DNA of 64,000 nucleotides from Vibrio tapetis subsp. quintayensis (GCF_030409945.1 NZ_JAUFQV010000026.1:576875-640874), one strand, 5' to 3'. Shown: positions 37,024 to 46,691, counted from the first letter of the stretch. The notes: generated by a model from the letters alone, not told the origin. Numbers and translations are program-made.

Positions 37024-38466
37024 ATGTTAGGGAACGCATTTGGACAATTACAAAAAATAGGGCGCTCGTTAATGCTGCCTGTTGCCGTTCTGCCGGTGGC
37101 GGGTTTAATGCTAGGGATAGGTAATGCTGGATTTGCTTTTATTCCTGATGCGCTAAGTAAAATTATGTTGGCAGCCGGTGATGGTGTGTTTAGCAACATG
37201 CAATTGATGTTTGCTGTTGGTGTCGCGTTGGGGCTTTCCAAGGGGAACGATGGCGCGGCTGCATTGGCAGGTGTTGTTGGCCTTATTATCATGAACGCGG
37301 CGCTTGGCGTAGTAACTGGTTTAAGAGGCATGGAAACCGACGCTACCATCATGGGGGTTAATACACTTCAAACCGGTGTGTTTGGCGGGATTATCATGGG
37401 CGCAGTGGCTGCTGCCATGTATAACCGCTTCTACAATATACGCTTACCAGAATATTTAGGTTTCTTTGCTGGCAAACGTTTTGTGCCGATTATTACCGGT
37501 ATTACCGCCATTGCAGTCGGTACGCTAATGGCATTTGCATGGCCCCCAGTAGGACAACTTTTAGATACCTTCTCTCATTGGGCAGCTTACCAAAACCCGG
37601 TATTAGCTTGGTCAATTTATGGTGCGGGTGAGCGCTCGTTACTGCCTGTTGGTTTGCATCACATTTGGAATGCGCCATTCTTCTTCGAAGTGGGGAGCTA
37701 CATTGACCCTGAGACAGGCAAAGAAATTACGGGTGAACTTTCACGCTTCTTCGCTGGCGATAAAACCGCGGGTTACTTGTCTGGCGGTTTCATGTACTCA
37801 ATGTGGGCACTGCCAGCTGCAGCCTTAGCCATTTACCACTGTGCGGCACCAGAGCGTAAAAAAGTGGTTGGTGGTTTGATGATGACGGCAGCGCTAACCT
37901 CTTGGTTAACAGGCATCACAGAACCAATCGAATTTACTTTCTTGTTTGTGGCGCCAATTTTGTACGTGATTCATGTGTTCTTAACCGGCATCGCTTTCGC
38001 CATTACCGCGTTCTTGGATATTAAACACAGTACCGACTTTGCGCACGGTGCGATTCAGTTCTTCTTGTACTACCCAATGTCGAGCAATGCGTGGATGTTC
38101 TTCATCATTGGTCCAATGTGGGCGGCTCTTTACTACGGTCTATTCCGTTTACTGATTACTAAATTGGACTTGAAAACACCGGGCCGTGAAACAGACCCAG
38201 TAAAAGTAGAACTGAGCGCAAAACTGGATGAAGTCGCGGTCGATATTGTGGCGGCACTGGGCACCAAAGCAAACATTAAGTCGGTAGATGCTTGCATCAC
38301 TCGCTTACGTGTCACTGTGAAAGACATCAACAATGTCGATGTAGCGAAATTGAAAGCGCTAGGCGCCCATGACGTGCTCGTGATCGGAGACAGCCTACAA
38401 GCCATTTTTGGCACGCAATCTGACAACATTAAAACGGAAATCAATGGCGTTTTAGCGATGGGCTAA
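37024..38466 (+). CDS. ptsG: Glucose-type PTS transporter subunit EIICB (PtsG)
   Basis: Phosphotransferase-system permease importing and phosphorylating glucose or a close analogue. The EIIC domain (about 1-385) begins GRSLMLPVAVLPVAGLMLGIG and contains the conserved YGAGERSLLPVGLHHIWNAPFFFEVG and LTGITEPIEFTFLF segments. The C-terminal EIIB domain (about 400-480) has the phosphorylated Cys in SVDACITRLRV. 480 residues, as in E. coli PtsG (477). GGAGGGG precedes the ATG. Divergent from the response regulator and followed by a strong terminator. Confidence 0.93.
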   Translation: MLGNAFGQLQKIGRSLMLPVAVLPVAGLMLGIGNAGFAFIPDALSKIMLAAGDGVFSNMQLMFAVGVALGLSKGNDGAAALAGVVGLIIMNAALGVVTGLRGMETDATIMGVNTLQTGVFGGIIMGAVAAAMYNRFYNIRLPEYLGFFAGKRFVPIITGITAIAVGTLMAFAWPPVGQLLDTFSHWAAYQNPVLAWSIYGAGERSLLPVGLHHIWNAPFFFEVGSYIDPETGKEITGELSRFFAGDKTAGYLSGGFMYSMWALPAAALAIYHCAAPERKKVVGGLMMTAALTSWLTGITEPIEFTFLFVAPILYVIHVFLTGIAFAITAFLDIKHSTDFAHGAIQFFLYYPMSSNAWMFFIIGPMWAALYYGLFRLLITKLDLKTPGRETDPVKVELSAKLDEVAVDIVAALGTKANIKSVDACITRLRVTVKDINNVDVAKLKALGAHDVLVIGDSLQAIFGTQSDNIKTEINGVLAMG

Positions 38467-38508
38467 GCATCAAAAATCTTACCACCCCCCTTATGGGTAA
38501 GAGCTCCT

Positions 38509-38538
38509 AGCCAGATCATCTTGATCTGGCTTTTTTTG
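38509..38538 (+). terminator. Intrinsic terminator of ptsG
   Basis: AGCCAGATCA pairs perfectly with TGATCTGGCT over a 3-nt loop and is followed by TTTTTTT. Located 43 bp after the ptsG stop. Confidence 0.92.
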
Positions 38539-38664
38539 TGCTAAGAGTGAGAGGCTCACAGCGATAATTGATTATTTTGACGATAGAAATCACACCTCGA
38601 TATTCGTGCTTTGAATCTTATTGATAGTTTTGCGAGGATGGCAGCCCCAAAGTAGGACATTATT

Positions 38665-39300
38665 ATGATTTCAGTTTCTCTGGTCGACGACCATATTATG
38701 GTTCGTTCTGGTTTTGCTCAGCTCTTATCCGTTGAGTCCGATATTAACGTCCATAGTGAATTTGATAATGCACGAGATGCATTCAGAGTGCTTTCGGTAT
38801 CGAATGTAGACGTTGCCGTTATCGACATTTCTATGCCCGATGAAAGTGGCTTGGTACTGCTTGAGAAACTTCGTCGCAAAAATCCGAATTTTAGAGCCAT
38901 TATATTAAGTATTTATGATTCGGCTTCATTCGTGAGTAAAGCGATAGAAGCGGGGGCATTTGGCTATTTATCAAAGCGCTGTGGCCCTGGCGAGCTTGTA
39001 ACGGCGATAAGAAAGGTCGCATCCGGTAATCATTACTTGTGTGCGGACGCCTTGGTAAACTTAAGTAACGCATCAACCAAAACATCGGTGGTCGATGATC
39101 TCACCAAGCGTGAAAAACAAGTGTTTGATCACCTTATTCAAGGGCTCGATGTTAAAGAAATAGGCGCTGCTTTATGCATTAGCCATAAAACGATTCATGT
39201 TCATCGTTCAAATATTCTCAATAAACTCAACCTTTCCAATAACGTTGACCTGATACGTTTTGCACTTCAACACCAGTTGCTCAGCGACGAACCGGTATGA
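38665..39300 (+). CDS. uhpA: Hexose-phosphate response regulator UhpA (NarL/LuxR family)
   Basis: Transcription activator of 211 residues. The receiver has the acidic pair VDDH, the acceptor Asp in VAVIDISMPDESG (about 54) and Lys in GYLSKRC. The C-terminal LuxR helix-turn-helix reads LTKREKQVFDHLIQGL then VKEIGAALCISHKTIHVHRSNILNKL. It overlaps uhpB by ATGA, and the downstream UhpC identifies the system. In E. coli the pathway activates uhpT in response to external glucose-6-phosphate; here the likely target is the ABC importer downstream. Confidence 0.9.
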   Translation: MISVSLVDDHIMVRSGFAQLLSVESDINVHSEFDNARDAFRVLSVSNVDVAVIDISMPDESGLVLLEKLRRKNPNFRAIILSIYDSASFVSKAIEAGAFGYLSKRCGPGELVTAIRKVASGNHYLCADALVNLSNASTKTSVVDDLTKREKQVFDHLIQGLDVKEIGAALCISHKTIHVHRSNILNKLNLSNNVDLIRFALQHQLLSDEPV

Positions 39301-40898
39301 ATGAGGCCCGCCTTTCCACATCGCCAATTCAGAGCGCAATAGCGAGAGCATTTTCCGATGTGTTCGCCATGGTGTTGTTTGCGATCAGCTACTTTTGTTT
39401 ATGGAATGTCAGTAACTACCTAGTTAATGATGTGGCATTGGCTTGGTTATTTCTGCCAAGTGGCTTGAAGTTAGCCGTATACGCGCTCAGTCATCGTCGT
39501 CTTTGGTGGCGGTTTACTCTTGTTGAACTGGCTGGGGTTACTGCAGTTGGTTATGGTTTAGGTGATTTTGCTCAAGGTGCGTTGCTTGCCATGTTTGCGC
39601 TATTTGTGCATGCCGCCGCAATACCTTTTCGCGCTGTCTGGCTAACGCTCGATGTGTATTGGAAAAAGCTGCTTGCTCTATGTTGCTTTGCCTTTGCTTA
39701 CGCAGTGATCTGCGGCCTAACGCTTATCATGATGGTTAAGCCAATGGGCTTATCCGTCGAGTATGCGATCGAAGGGGCCGTTACGGTGTTTACCGGTGGC
39801 ATTTTACTTACGCCATTCTTCTATTTGTTGTACGACTACTTACATCGCCAGATCTGGCAACCGTTAAGCCCAACCTTGGTTCACCAAGAAGTGGCTTTGC
39901 GTTCGTCAGGGCTAATATGGTGTTTGGTTTTTTTCTCTGTTGGATTAACCGCAGAACTAACCTTGCTGGATGAAATGAAGCCGTTGGCTTTGATCCTCTT
40001 CTTATTGCCCAATATTTTCATGGCATACCAATACGGCTGGCAAGGCGGGGTATTGGCCAGTGTGATGAACAGTATTTTACTCGCAACGGCCAAGCAGGTA
40101 GCGGGCTCTTTTGATACTGATTTAGAGTTGCAGACCTTTGTCGCCACGCAAGCGATTATTGGCTTAGGCTTGGGGATTGCGATTAGTCGGCAACATTTAC
40201 TGTCTCATCGTTTGCAGCAGGTAAACTCAGATCTCGCTAAAGAACTTGATAATAAGCGCTTGTTAGCCAGGCAATTAGTGCAAGTTGAAGAAGATATTCG
40301 TAAGTCTGTCGCTCGCGAGTTGCATGACGAAATCGGCCAGAACATCACGGCTATCCAAATTCAAGCCATGCTAGCCAAGCGGATTGCACCTAATGAGCAG
40401 TGCGAGACGATCGCCACGACAACCAACGATCTTGCTATGAGGATCCATACCTCAACACGTCAATTATTAACGCAATTGCGACCACAAGCGCTCGATGAGA
40501 TGGGGCTCGAGAACGCGATTAGGCAGTTAGTAGGGGAGATGAAGTTCAAAGAAAGGCATGTTGATTTTCAACTCAATTTTGGCGTCAATCCAGACCGCCT
40601 AGACGACATAACCGCAGTAACCTTATACCGTGTCGTTCAAGAGCTACTGAATAACGTTTGTAAGCACTCTCAGGCCACCCTGGTACATTTAACCTTAATT
40701 CCAGGTGAGCGCTTTAATTTAGAAATCCGAGACAATGGGATCGGCATTCCTTCTAACTGGCGTTCACTAGGACAAGGCTTAACCGGTATTGAAGAACGAA
40801 TCAGTGCGCTTGGCGGTCAACTGGCAATCGGTTCTCATGACGGCACTGGCAGTAAGATAAATGTTAACTTGCCCACAAAACACATCACCTCTTCATAA
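39297..40898 (+). CDS. uhpB: Hexose-phosphate sensor kinase UhpB (MASE1 + HisKA_3)
   Basis: Membrane-bound sensor kinase of 533 residues. The N-terminal MASE1-type region (about 15-300) has around eight helices and the segment LAWLFLPSGLKLAVYAL. A coiled coil leads to the HisKA_3 domain with the phospho-acceptor in SVARELHDEIGQNITAIQ, then the ATPase part ELLNNVCKHSQA and EIRDNGIGIPSNW. Receives its signal from UhpC in the known pathway. Starts within the uhpA stop (ATGA overlap). Confidence 0.9.
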   Translation: MNEARLSTSPIQSAIARAFSDVFAMVLFAISYFCLWNVSNYLVNDVALAWLFLPSGLKLAVYALSHRRLWWRFTLVELAGVTAVGYGLGDFAQGALLAMFALFVHAAAIPFRAVWLTLDVYWKKLLALCCFAFAYAVICGLTLIMMVKPMGLSVEYAIEGAVTVFTGGILLTPFFYLLYDYLHRQIWQPLSPTLVHQEVALRSSGLIWCLVFFSVGLTAELTLLDEMKPLALILFLLPNIFMAYQYGWQGGVLASVMNSILLATAKQVAGSFDTDLELQTFVATQAIIGLGLGIAISRQHLLSHRLQQVNSDLAKELDNKRLLARQLVQVEEDIRKSVARELHDEIGQNITAIQIQAMLAKRIAPNEQCETIATTTNDLAMRIHTSTRQLLTQLRPQALDEMGLENAIRQLVGEMKFKERHVDFQLNFGVNPDRLDDITAVTLYRVVQELLNNVCKHSQATLVHLTLIPGERFNLEIRDNGIGIPSNWRSLGQGLTGIEERISALGGQLAIGSHDGTGSKINVNLPTKHITSS

Positions 40899-40899
40899 A

Positions 40900-40918
40900 A
40901 CTAGGAAATTTTCCTAGT
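40900..40918. promoter_or_regulatory. Palindrome between uhpB and uhpC
   Basis: ACTAGGAA-ATT-TTCCTAGT is a perfect 8-3-8 inverted repeat immediately after the uhpB stop and 70 bp ahead of uhpC. It could be an operator (for example for UhpA) or an intercistronic RNA hairpin. No T-run of terminator type follows. Confidence 0.45.
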
Positions 40919-40988
40919 GATATATAAAACTGTCCCATTCATTGTATGAATTCATTCGATAACATCAATCTCGCAATAAGGAGAAAGG

Positions 40989-42293
40989 ATGACTTTTGTA
41001 TCTGCACCTGACCCGCGTCAGATAGATGAAAGTTACCGATATTGGCGAATCCACTTAATGGCAGCGATGTATCTTGGCTACGGGGTTTTCTACTTCACCC
41101 GCAAGAGCCTCAATTTCGCAATGCCAGAAATGTTAAGCGAACTCAATATGACCACCTCGGATTTCGGTGTGTTAGGAACGCTTTTTTACGTGATATACGG
41201 TGCTTCAAAATTTCTGTCTGGCATGGTCAGCGACCAAACGAAACCCAGTTATTTTATGGGCTTGGGCTTAATTGCCACGGGCATGATTAATATCGCCTTC
41301 GGGTTGAGTTCGTCCTTGGTAATGTTTGCGGGTTTATGGGCACTGAACGCCTTTTTCCAAGGTTGGGGCTGGCCGCCGTGTGCAAAGCTTCTGACCAGTT
41401 GGTATTCACGTACCGAGCGTGGTTTCTGGTGGTCAATATGGAATACCTGCCACAACTTAAGTGGCGCGTTGATACCCATATCTATCGGCTTTGCAGCGAT
41501 AACTTGGGGCTGGCGATTTGGTTTTATTCTGCCAGGCACCTTGGCAATTATTGTCGGCGTTATCCTTTGTTTTCGCCTGAAAGACAAACCGGTATCCATG
41601 GGCTTACCCACGGTTGGTGAGTGGCGTAATGATGAATTGGAAAAACAGCACGAAGCAGAAGGGCGAGGATTACCGTTTCGCCAGATATTGAGAACGTATG
41701 TATTGGGAAATAAGTACATTTGGTTGCTCTGTAGCTCTTATTTGCTCGTGTATGTGGTGCGCATTGCCATTAATGACTGGGGCAACTTATACCTGATTCA
41801 AAAACATGGCTATCAGTTGCTTAGTGCGAATACCGCAGTGTCGATGTTTGAAGTGGGTGGCTTCTTAGGTTCTTTGTTTGGTGGCTGGGGTTCAGACCGA
41901 TTCTTCCATGGTAACCGTGCGCCAATGAATTTGATTTTTGCATTAGGGATTTTTGTTTCTGTAGCCGGATTGTGGCTAACCCCATTAGACAACGTTGTTG
42001 TGCTATCTGGCTGTTTTTTTGCCATCGGGTTTTTCATCTTCGGGCCACAAATGATGATAGGAATGGCCGCTGCTGAGTGTTCACACAAAGACGCAGCGGG
42101 CACCGCGACAGGGTTTGTCGGGCTGTTTGCCTACTTAGGCGCGGCACTTGCCGGTTACCCAATCGCACTGATTATAGAAAACTACAGCTGGGAAGGATTC
42201 TTCGCCGTGATTACGCTCTGTGCAGCGATGATCGGACTGTTGATATTACCTTTCGTTAAAGCTCAGCAGCGAACGAGGGTCGCAGTGTCGTAA
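40989..42293 (+). CDS. uhpC: Hexose-phosphate sensor/transporter-like protein UhpC (MFS)
   Basis: Twelve-helix major-facilitator protein of 434 residues that senses external glucose-6-phosphate and activates UhpB. It matches UhpC more than UhpT: YRYWRIHLMAAMYLGYGVFYFTRKS, GMVSDQTKPSYFMGLGLIATGMINI, ALNAFFQGWGWPPCAKLL and GPQMMIGMAAAECSHKDAAGTATGF are near copies of E. coli UhpC segments. AAGGAG precedes the ATG. No uhpT is adjacent; an ABC importer takes that place. Confidence 0.92.
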   Translation: MTFVSAPDPRQIDESYRYWRIHLMAAMYLGYGVFYFTRKSLNFAMPEMLSELNMTTSDFGVLGTLFYVIYGASKFLSGMVSDQTKPSYFMGLGLIATGMINIAFGLSSSLVMFAGLWALNAFFQGWGWPPCAKLLTSWYSRTERGFWWSIWNTCHNLSGALIPISIGFAAITWGWRFGFILPGTLAIIVGVILCFRLKDKPVSMGLPTVGEWRNDELEKQHEAEGRGLPFRQILRTYVLGNKYIWLLCSSYLLVYVVRIAINDWGNLYLIQKHGYQLLSANTAVSMFEVGGFLGSLFGGWGSDRFFHGNRAPMNLIFALGIFVSVAGLWLTPLDNVVVLSGCFFAIGFFIFGPQMMIGMAAAECSHKDAAGTATGFVGLFAYLGAALAGYPIALIIENYSWEGFFAVITLCAAMIGLLILPFVKAQQRTRVAVS

Positions 42294-42310
42294 CTTCGGT
42301 TACTTTCCTC

Positions 42311-42336
42311 GCGTTGCCGCTTTGAAACAGCAACGC
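42311..42336 (+). other. Intercistronic hairpin between uhpC and afuA
   Basis: GCGTTGC and GCAACGC form a perfect 7-bp stem with a 12-nt loop, 17 bp after the uhpC stop and 34 bp before the binding-protein ATG. No T-run follows. It may tune read-through or mRNA stability. Confidence 0.5.
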
Positions 42337-42369
42337 CCTTGTAACAAGGAAATAATAAGAGGAAATAAC

Positions 42370-43404
42370 ATGAAAGTTAGAACAAAACGTACCCTACTCG
42401 CCGCTTGTCTTTTTGGTTCAATGGCGATTGCGCCACAAGCAATGGCTGATGGCCGCTTAGTGGTTTATTGCAGCGCAACGAATGCAATGTGTGAAGCCGA
42501 AACCAAAGCGTTTTCTGACAAATACGATGTGAAGACGTCGTTTGTCCGTAACGGTTCTGGTAGTACGCTAGCTAAAATTGAAGCGGAGAAAAAGAACCCA
42601 AGAGCCGATGTTTGGTATGGTGGTACGCTTGATCCTCAGTCTCAAGCGGGTGAAATGAACCTGCTGCACCCTTATGTATCTCCAGAGCTAGACAATATCA
42701 TGGAAGGGTTTAAAGACCCGGCAAAACGCAAAGGCAATTATTCTTCTGCGGTTTACATGGGCATTCTTGGTTTTGGCGTGAACAAGGAACGCCTTGCTGA
42801 AAAAGGGTTAGCGATCCCTCGCTGCTGGAATGATTTAACCAAGCCTGAATACAAAGACGAAATCCAAATCGCCGATCCTCAAAGTTCAGGTACGGCATAC
42901 ACTGCGCTAGCGACGTTCATTCAGTTATGGGATGAAGATAAAGCATTCAAATACTTCAAGCATCTAGACAAAAACATTTCTCAGTACACCAAATCCGGTG
43001 TGACTCCGTCTCGAAATGCGGCGCGTGGTGAAATCGCAATTGGTATTGGTTTCTTACACGATTACTCGTTAGAACAATCTAAAGGTGCTCCGCTAGAGCT
43101 TATATCTCCGTGTGAAGGTACGGGTTATGAGATTGGTGGTGTGAGTGTAATTAAAGGCGCTCGTAACTTAGATAACGCGAAGAAGTTCCTTGATTTTGTA
43201 CTCTCCAAACAGGGCCAAGAAACGGCATGGAAAAAAGGTCAGTCATTCCAGATCTTAACCAATGTTAATGCTGAACAATCCCCTAACGCACTTGACCCTA
43301 AACAAATCAACTTGATCAGCTACGACATGGACAAATACGGTTCATCTGCTGAGCGTAAACGCTTGATCAACAAGTGGGTTAACGTTGTGAAAATGGGCGA
43401 GTAG
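42370..43404 (+). CDS. afuA: Hexose-phosphate ABC transporter binding protein (AfuA-like)
   Basis: Periplasmic binding protein of 344 residues, signal peptide about 1-26 (ending PQAMA). Automatic annotation would call it ferric-iron binding (FbpA/AfuA family), but the classic tyrosine pair for Fe3+ is not obvious. The chain has VVYCSATN near the start, RNGSGSTLAKIEAEK, and the FLHDYS and CEGTGYEIGG segments where AfuA of Actinobacillus binds the sugar phosphate. Adjacency to uhpABC supports sugar-phosphate binding. The ATG at 42370 has AGAGG upstream and replaces 42322, which would disrupt the signal peptide. Confidence 0.85.
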   Translation: MKVRTKRTLLAACLFGSMAIAPQAMADGRLVVYCSATNAMCEAETKAFSDKYDVKTSFVRNGSGSTLAKIEAEKKNPRADVWYGGTLDPQSQAGEMNLLHPYVSPELDNIMEGFKDPAKRKGNYSSAVYMGILGFGVNKERLAEKGLAIPRCWNDLTKPEYKDEIQIADPQSSGTAYTALATFIQLWDEDKAFKYFKHLDKNISQYTKSGVTPSRNAARGEIAIGIGFLHDYSLEQSKGAPLELISPCEGTGYEIGGVSVIKGARNLDNAKKFLDFVLSKQGQETAWKKGQSFQILTNVNAEQSPNALDPKQINLISYDMDKYGSSAERKRLINKWVNVVKMGE

Positions 43405-43412
43405 CATTCAAT

Positions 43413-43456
43413 TGGGCGCACTTGATTACGGAACACTCTATTTCAAGTTACGCCCA
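43413..43456 (+). other. Intercistronic stem-loop after afuA
   Basis: TGGGCG-C-ACTTGA (43413-43425) pairs with TCAAGT-TA-CGCCCA (43443-43456), a 12-bp stem with a small bulge and a 17-nt loop, directly after the afuA stop. Such structures commonly protect binding-protein mRNA and lower expression of the following permease genes. Confidence 0.65.
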
Positions 43457-43529
43457 TTTCTTACTTGACCTTTCTACCTAGGTTGGCGGTAAGCGCCGCT
43501 GACCTATCTCATCTTTTAGGTGTTAAAAA

Positions 43530-45617
43530 ATGAACGAAATAGCCGCACACGTCACGTCCAGTGCAGCCAAAAGAGACCCTGTTTTTTATTGGGTGCTCGG
43601 TTTGCTCGCTGCTTTTGTTTTACTGCCTTCTTTTGCCTTGGATTGGGGCGTGTTCGAATCTACCCCTGAAGAGTTCCGAGCCGCAATGGGTTGGAGCAGT
43701 ACCAACATTTCATGGGCTTGGTTTCTATTACCGCTTGCCTTACTTATTCGCCCGTTAACCGCACAAGACAAATACGCGAAAAAACGCCACTATTTTGATA
43801 TTGGTTATGCTTCGTTCTGCATGGTTTTTGTGGTGTTGTCGTCTTGGATAACCCAGCAAGGCATGGGGTATTCGACCATCGCGCTATTTGTCGGATTAAG
43901 TGCCGTAATGACATTGGCCTTTTCTAGGCTTGAGTACCTTGGTGGCGACAAATTTGTAATTGGCTCCTTAATCGCCATTATTCTATTGATTTCAACCTTC
44001 ATCATATTCCCGAGTATCGCGATATTTGTGCCTATGTTTGAAGATGATATGGGCAATTTTGCCGCTTGGCAGTTTTTGGATATTCTGGGCCGAGCGCAGA
44101 TCATTCAAATCATCCTAAATTCAGTGATGCTCGGCACTTCTGTGGGGCTTGGTGCCACTTTCTTTGGTTTGATTTTCGCTATCTATACCACTCGAATTGC
44201 TAAGCGCAGTGCCTTTATTGCGCGTATATTTTCAATTCTACCCATCGTAACGCCTCCCTTTGTTGTTGGCTTGGGTGTGACTTTAATGTTGGGTCGTTCA
44301 GGTTACATTACTGAGTTCATGGCCGAATGGTTTGGGCTGGAGCAAACCAACTGGTTATACGGATTTACCGGTATTTGGATGGCGCAAGTGTTGGCGTTTG
44401 CTCCTATGTCATTCATGATCCTAGATGGCGCGATGAAGTCGCTGCACCCTTCTTTAGAAGAGGCGTCTTATACGCTCCGTGCTAACCGCTACCAAACCTT
44501 CTTTAAGATCGTTATGCCATTGCTTAAACCTGCGCTGGCCAACAGTTTCCTTATTATCTTTGTTCAATCGTTAGCGGACTTTAGTAACCCGTTGGTATTG
44601 GGCGGTAGCTTTGACGTACTAGCAACGCAAATATACTTCTACATTGCGGGTGCTCAGTTAGATTACGCTTCTGCCAGTACATTAGGCGCGGTACTTCTGT
44701 TGTTCTCTTTGACGATCTTTGTTGTGCAGTACCTCTGGATTGGTAAGCGCTCATACGTAACGATTTCGGGTAAATCCTACCGTGGCGACGTGCAACCATT
44801 GCCGACGGCGATAAAACATGGGGTTTCGGGGCTTCTGTATTTCTGGATGGCATTCAACGTATTGCTTTACGGCAGTATTTTCTACGGCAGTTTCACTGTT
44901 AACTGGGGCGTGGATTACAGCCTGACGTTTGCAAACTACATTAACTTATTTGGCATGGGAATGGGCGAGGGTGCTTGGCCTTCATTGATTACCACCATGA
45001 CTTATGCCGGTATCGCGGCACCGATCACCGCTTTCTTCGGATTACTGATTGCCTACATTGTGGTTCGTCAGCAATTCCACGGCAAGAAAGTCATCGAATT
45101 TGCGACCATGCTTTGTTTTGCGGTGCCGGGAACGGTGGCGGGTGTGTCTTACATCTTGGCCTTTAATGATGCGCCAGTTTACCTGACGGGCACAGCGGCC
45201 ATTGTGGTTATCTCAATGGTGATGAGAAATGTCCCTGTAGGTATTCGCTCGGGTATTGCAGGGTTAGGCCAGTTAGATAAGTCTTTAGATGAGGCTTCAC
45301 TGAGCTTACGTGCCAACTCGTTCAAAACCATCACTCATGTTCTGTTGCCATTACTTCGTCCTGCGATTCTATCAACGTTGATTTACAGCTTTGTAAGAGC
45401 CATGACAACGGTAAGCGCCATCATATTCTTGGTAACACCAGAAACCCGCGTAGCAACGTCTTACATTCTAAACCGAGTAGAAGACGGTGAGTACGGCATT
45501 GCTATAGCCTACGGCTCGATCCTTATCGTGGTGATGCTCGCCATTATTTTAATATTTGATTCCCTTGTCGGTGAAGCGCGAGTTTCTCGTTCCAAAGCCA
45601 ATAACCAAGAGTCGTAA
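43530..45617 (+). CDS. afuB: Hexose-phosphate ABC transporter permease, double-length (AfuB-like)
   Basis: Inner-membrane permease of 695 residues made of two fused BPD_transp_1 halves, about 14 helices. Each half carries its own EAA coupling loop: SLEEASYTLRANRYQTFFKIVMPLL and SLDEASLSLRANSFKTITHVLLPLL (about residues 307-331 and 590-614). This double form is typical of FbpB/AfuB proteins. It lies between the binding protein and the ATPase, 15 bp from the latter, making a complete importer. Confidence 0.9.
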   Translation: MNEIAAHVTSSAAKRDPVFYWVLGLLAAFVLLPSFALDWGVFESTPEEFRAAMGWSSTNISWAWFLLPLALLIRPLTAQDKYAKKRHYFDIGYASFCMVFVVLSSWITQQGMGYSTIALFVGLSAVMTLAFSRLEYLGGDKFVIGSLIAIILLISTFIIFPSIAIFVPMFEDDMGNFAAWQFLDILGRAQIIQIILNSVMLGTSVGLGATFFGLIFAIYTTRIAKRSAFIARIFSILPIVTPPFVVGLGVTLMLGRSGYITEFMAEWFGLEQTNWLYGFTGIWMAQVLAFAPMSFMILDGAMKSLHPSLEEASYTLRANRYQTFFKIVMPLLKPALANSFLIIFVQSLADFSNPLVLGGSFDVLATQIYFYIAGAQLDYASASTLGAVLLLFSLTIFVVQYLWIGKRSYVTISGKSYRGDVQPLPTAIKHGVSGLLYFWMAFNVLLYGSIFYGSFTVNWGVDYSLTFANYINLFGMGMGEGAWPSLITTMTYAGIAAPITAFFGLLIAYIVVRQQFHGKKVIEFATMLCFAVPGTVAGVSYILAFNDAPVYLTGTAAIVVISMVMRNVPVGIRSGIAGLGQLDKSLDEASLSLRANSFKTITHVLLPLLRPAILSTLIYSFVRAMTTVSAIIFLVTPETRVATSYILNRVEDGEYGIAIAYGSILIVVMLAIILIFDSLVGEARVSRSKANNQES

Positions 45618-45632
45618 CCGGAGAATTAACTC

Positions 45633-46691
45633 ATGGAAAATGAAAACTTTGTAGTCTTAAAGAACGTCTGTAAGCGCTTTGGTGACAATACCGTTATTGG
45701 TGACTTGGATCTGGAAATCAAGAAAGGCAGTTTGGTTACGCTATTGGGCCCGTCTGGTTGTGGAAAAACAACGGTATTACGCTTGGTCGCTGGGTTAGAA
45801 AAGCCAACCAGTGGGCAGATATTTATTGATGGGGAAGACGTAACCAATACGTCGATTCAGCATCGAGATATTTGTATGGTGTTTCAGTCGTACGCTTTGT
45901 TTCCACATATGTCGCTGCATGAGAATGTAGGCTATGGCCTTAAAATGCTTGGTTTATCTAAATCTGAGTTGAATAAGCGTGTAGATGAAGCATTGACGCT
46001 GGTGGACTTAGAGGGGTTTGGTGAACGTTTTGTGGACCAAATTTCCGGTGGTCAGCAACAGCGAGTGGCGCTCGCAAGGGCACTAGTGTTAAAGCCCAAA
46101 GTACTGTTGTTTGATGAACCCTTAAGTAACCTCGATGCCAACTTACGCCGAAACATGCGCGAAACCATTCGTGATCTTCAGCAAAGGTTTAACATTACCT
46201 CGCTGTATGTAACGCACGATCAGTCTGAAGCGTTTGCGGTTTCCGATACAGTTATCGTAATGAAAGATGGCGAAATTATGCAAGAGGGCAGCCCAACGGA
46301 GCTTTATAAGCATCCATCATCGATGTTCATGGCCAATTTTATGGGTGAGGCTAACATGTTTGAAGGAGACTTCACGGGCAGTGAAATTGATATTCAAGGT
46401 TATAAATTAGCCGCCGTTGAAGATAATGTAAAAGGCATCGCCCCTGGGCATTATCAGATAGGGGTACGCCCGGAAGCGATTTTGCTGACTGAAGAAGGAG
46501 AAGCTTGTCAGCAGTGCCAAGTTTTGAGTATTGCCTACATGGGCGCGATGTACGAAGTGATGGTGAAATGGCAAGATCAAGAAATGCTATTGCAACTTAA
46601 CTCGTCGCAGTTTGATGCAAGCAATTCGGATCACGCCTATCTAACGATTAACCCTAATGGGGTTTTTCTATTGCCTCCAGAGCACGCATAA
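45633..46691 (+). CDS. afuC: Hexose-phosphate ABC transporter ATP-binding protein (AfuC-like)
   Basis: ATPase of 352 residues for the importer. Walker [11 protein letters not shown]-loop [13 protein letters not shown], signature ISGGQQQR, Walker [13 protein letters not shown] and H-loop YVTHDQSEA are intact. A TOBE-type C-terminal domain (about 245-350) includes [10 protein letters not shown]. Family knowledge places it with FbpC/PotA-like proteins; cargo is inferred from the AfuA-like binding protein and uhpABC. A terminator follows 45 bp after the stop. Confidence 0.9.
   Translation: MENENFVVLKNVCKRFGDNTVIGDLDLEIKKGSLVTLLGPSGCGKTTVLRLVAGLEKPTSGQIFIDGEDVTNTSIQHRDICMVFQSYALFPHMSLHENVGYGLKMLGLSKSELNKRVDEALTLVDLEGFGERFVDQISGGQQQRVALARALVLKPKVLLFDEPLSNLDANLRRNMRETIRDLQQRFNITSLYVTHDQSEAFAVSDTVIVMKDGEIMQEGSPTELYKHPSSMFMANFMGEANMFEGDFTGSEIDIQGYKLAAVEDNVKGIAPGHYQIGVRPEAILLTEEGEACQQCQVLSIAYMGAMYEVMVKWQDQEMLLQLNSSQFDASNSDHAYLTINPNGVFLLPPEHA

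Noticed and set aside
41249..41719. 156-codon minus-strand frame inside uhpC
   Set aside because: Overlaps the well-matched UhpC sequence; Pro/Lys-rich product without domain.
42370..46691. Ferric-iron ABC transporter (FbpABC) annotation
   Set aside because: Operon context with uhpABC and the binding-protein segments fit the sugar-phosphate AfuABC type better. Iron transport is not excluded without binding data.
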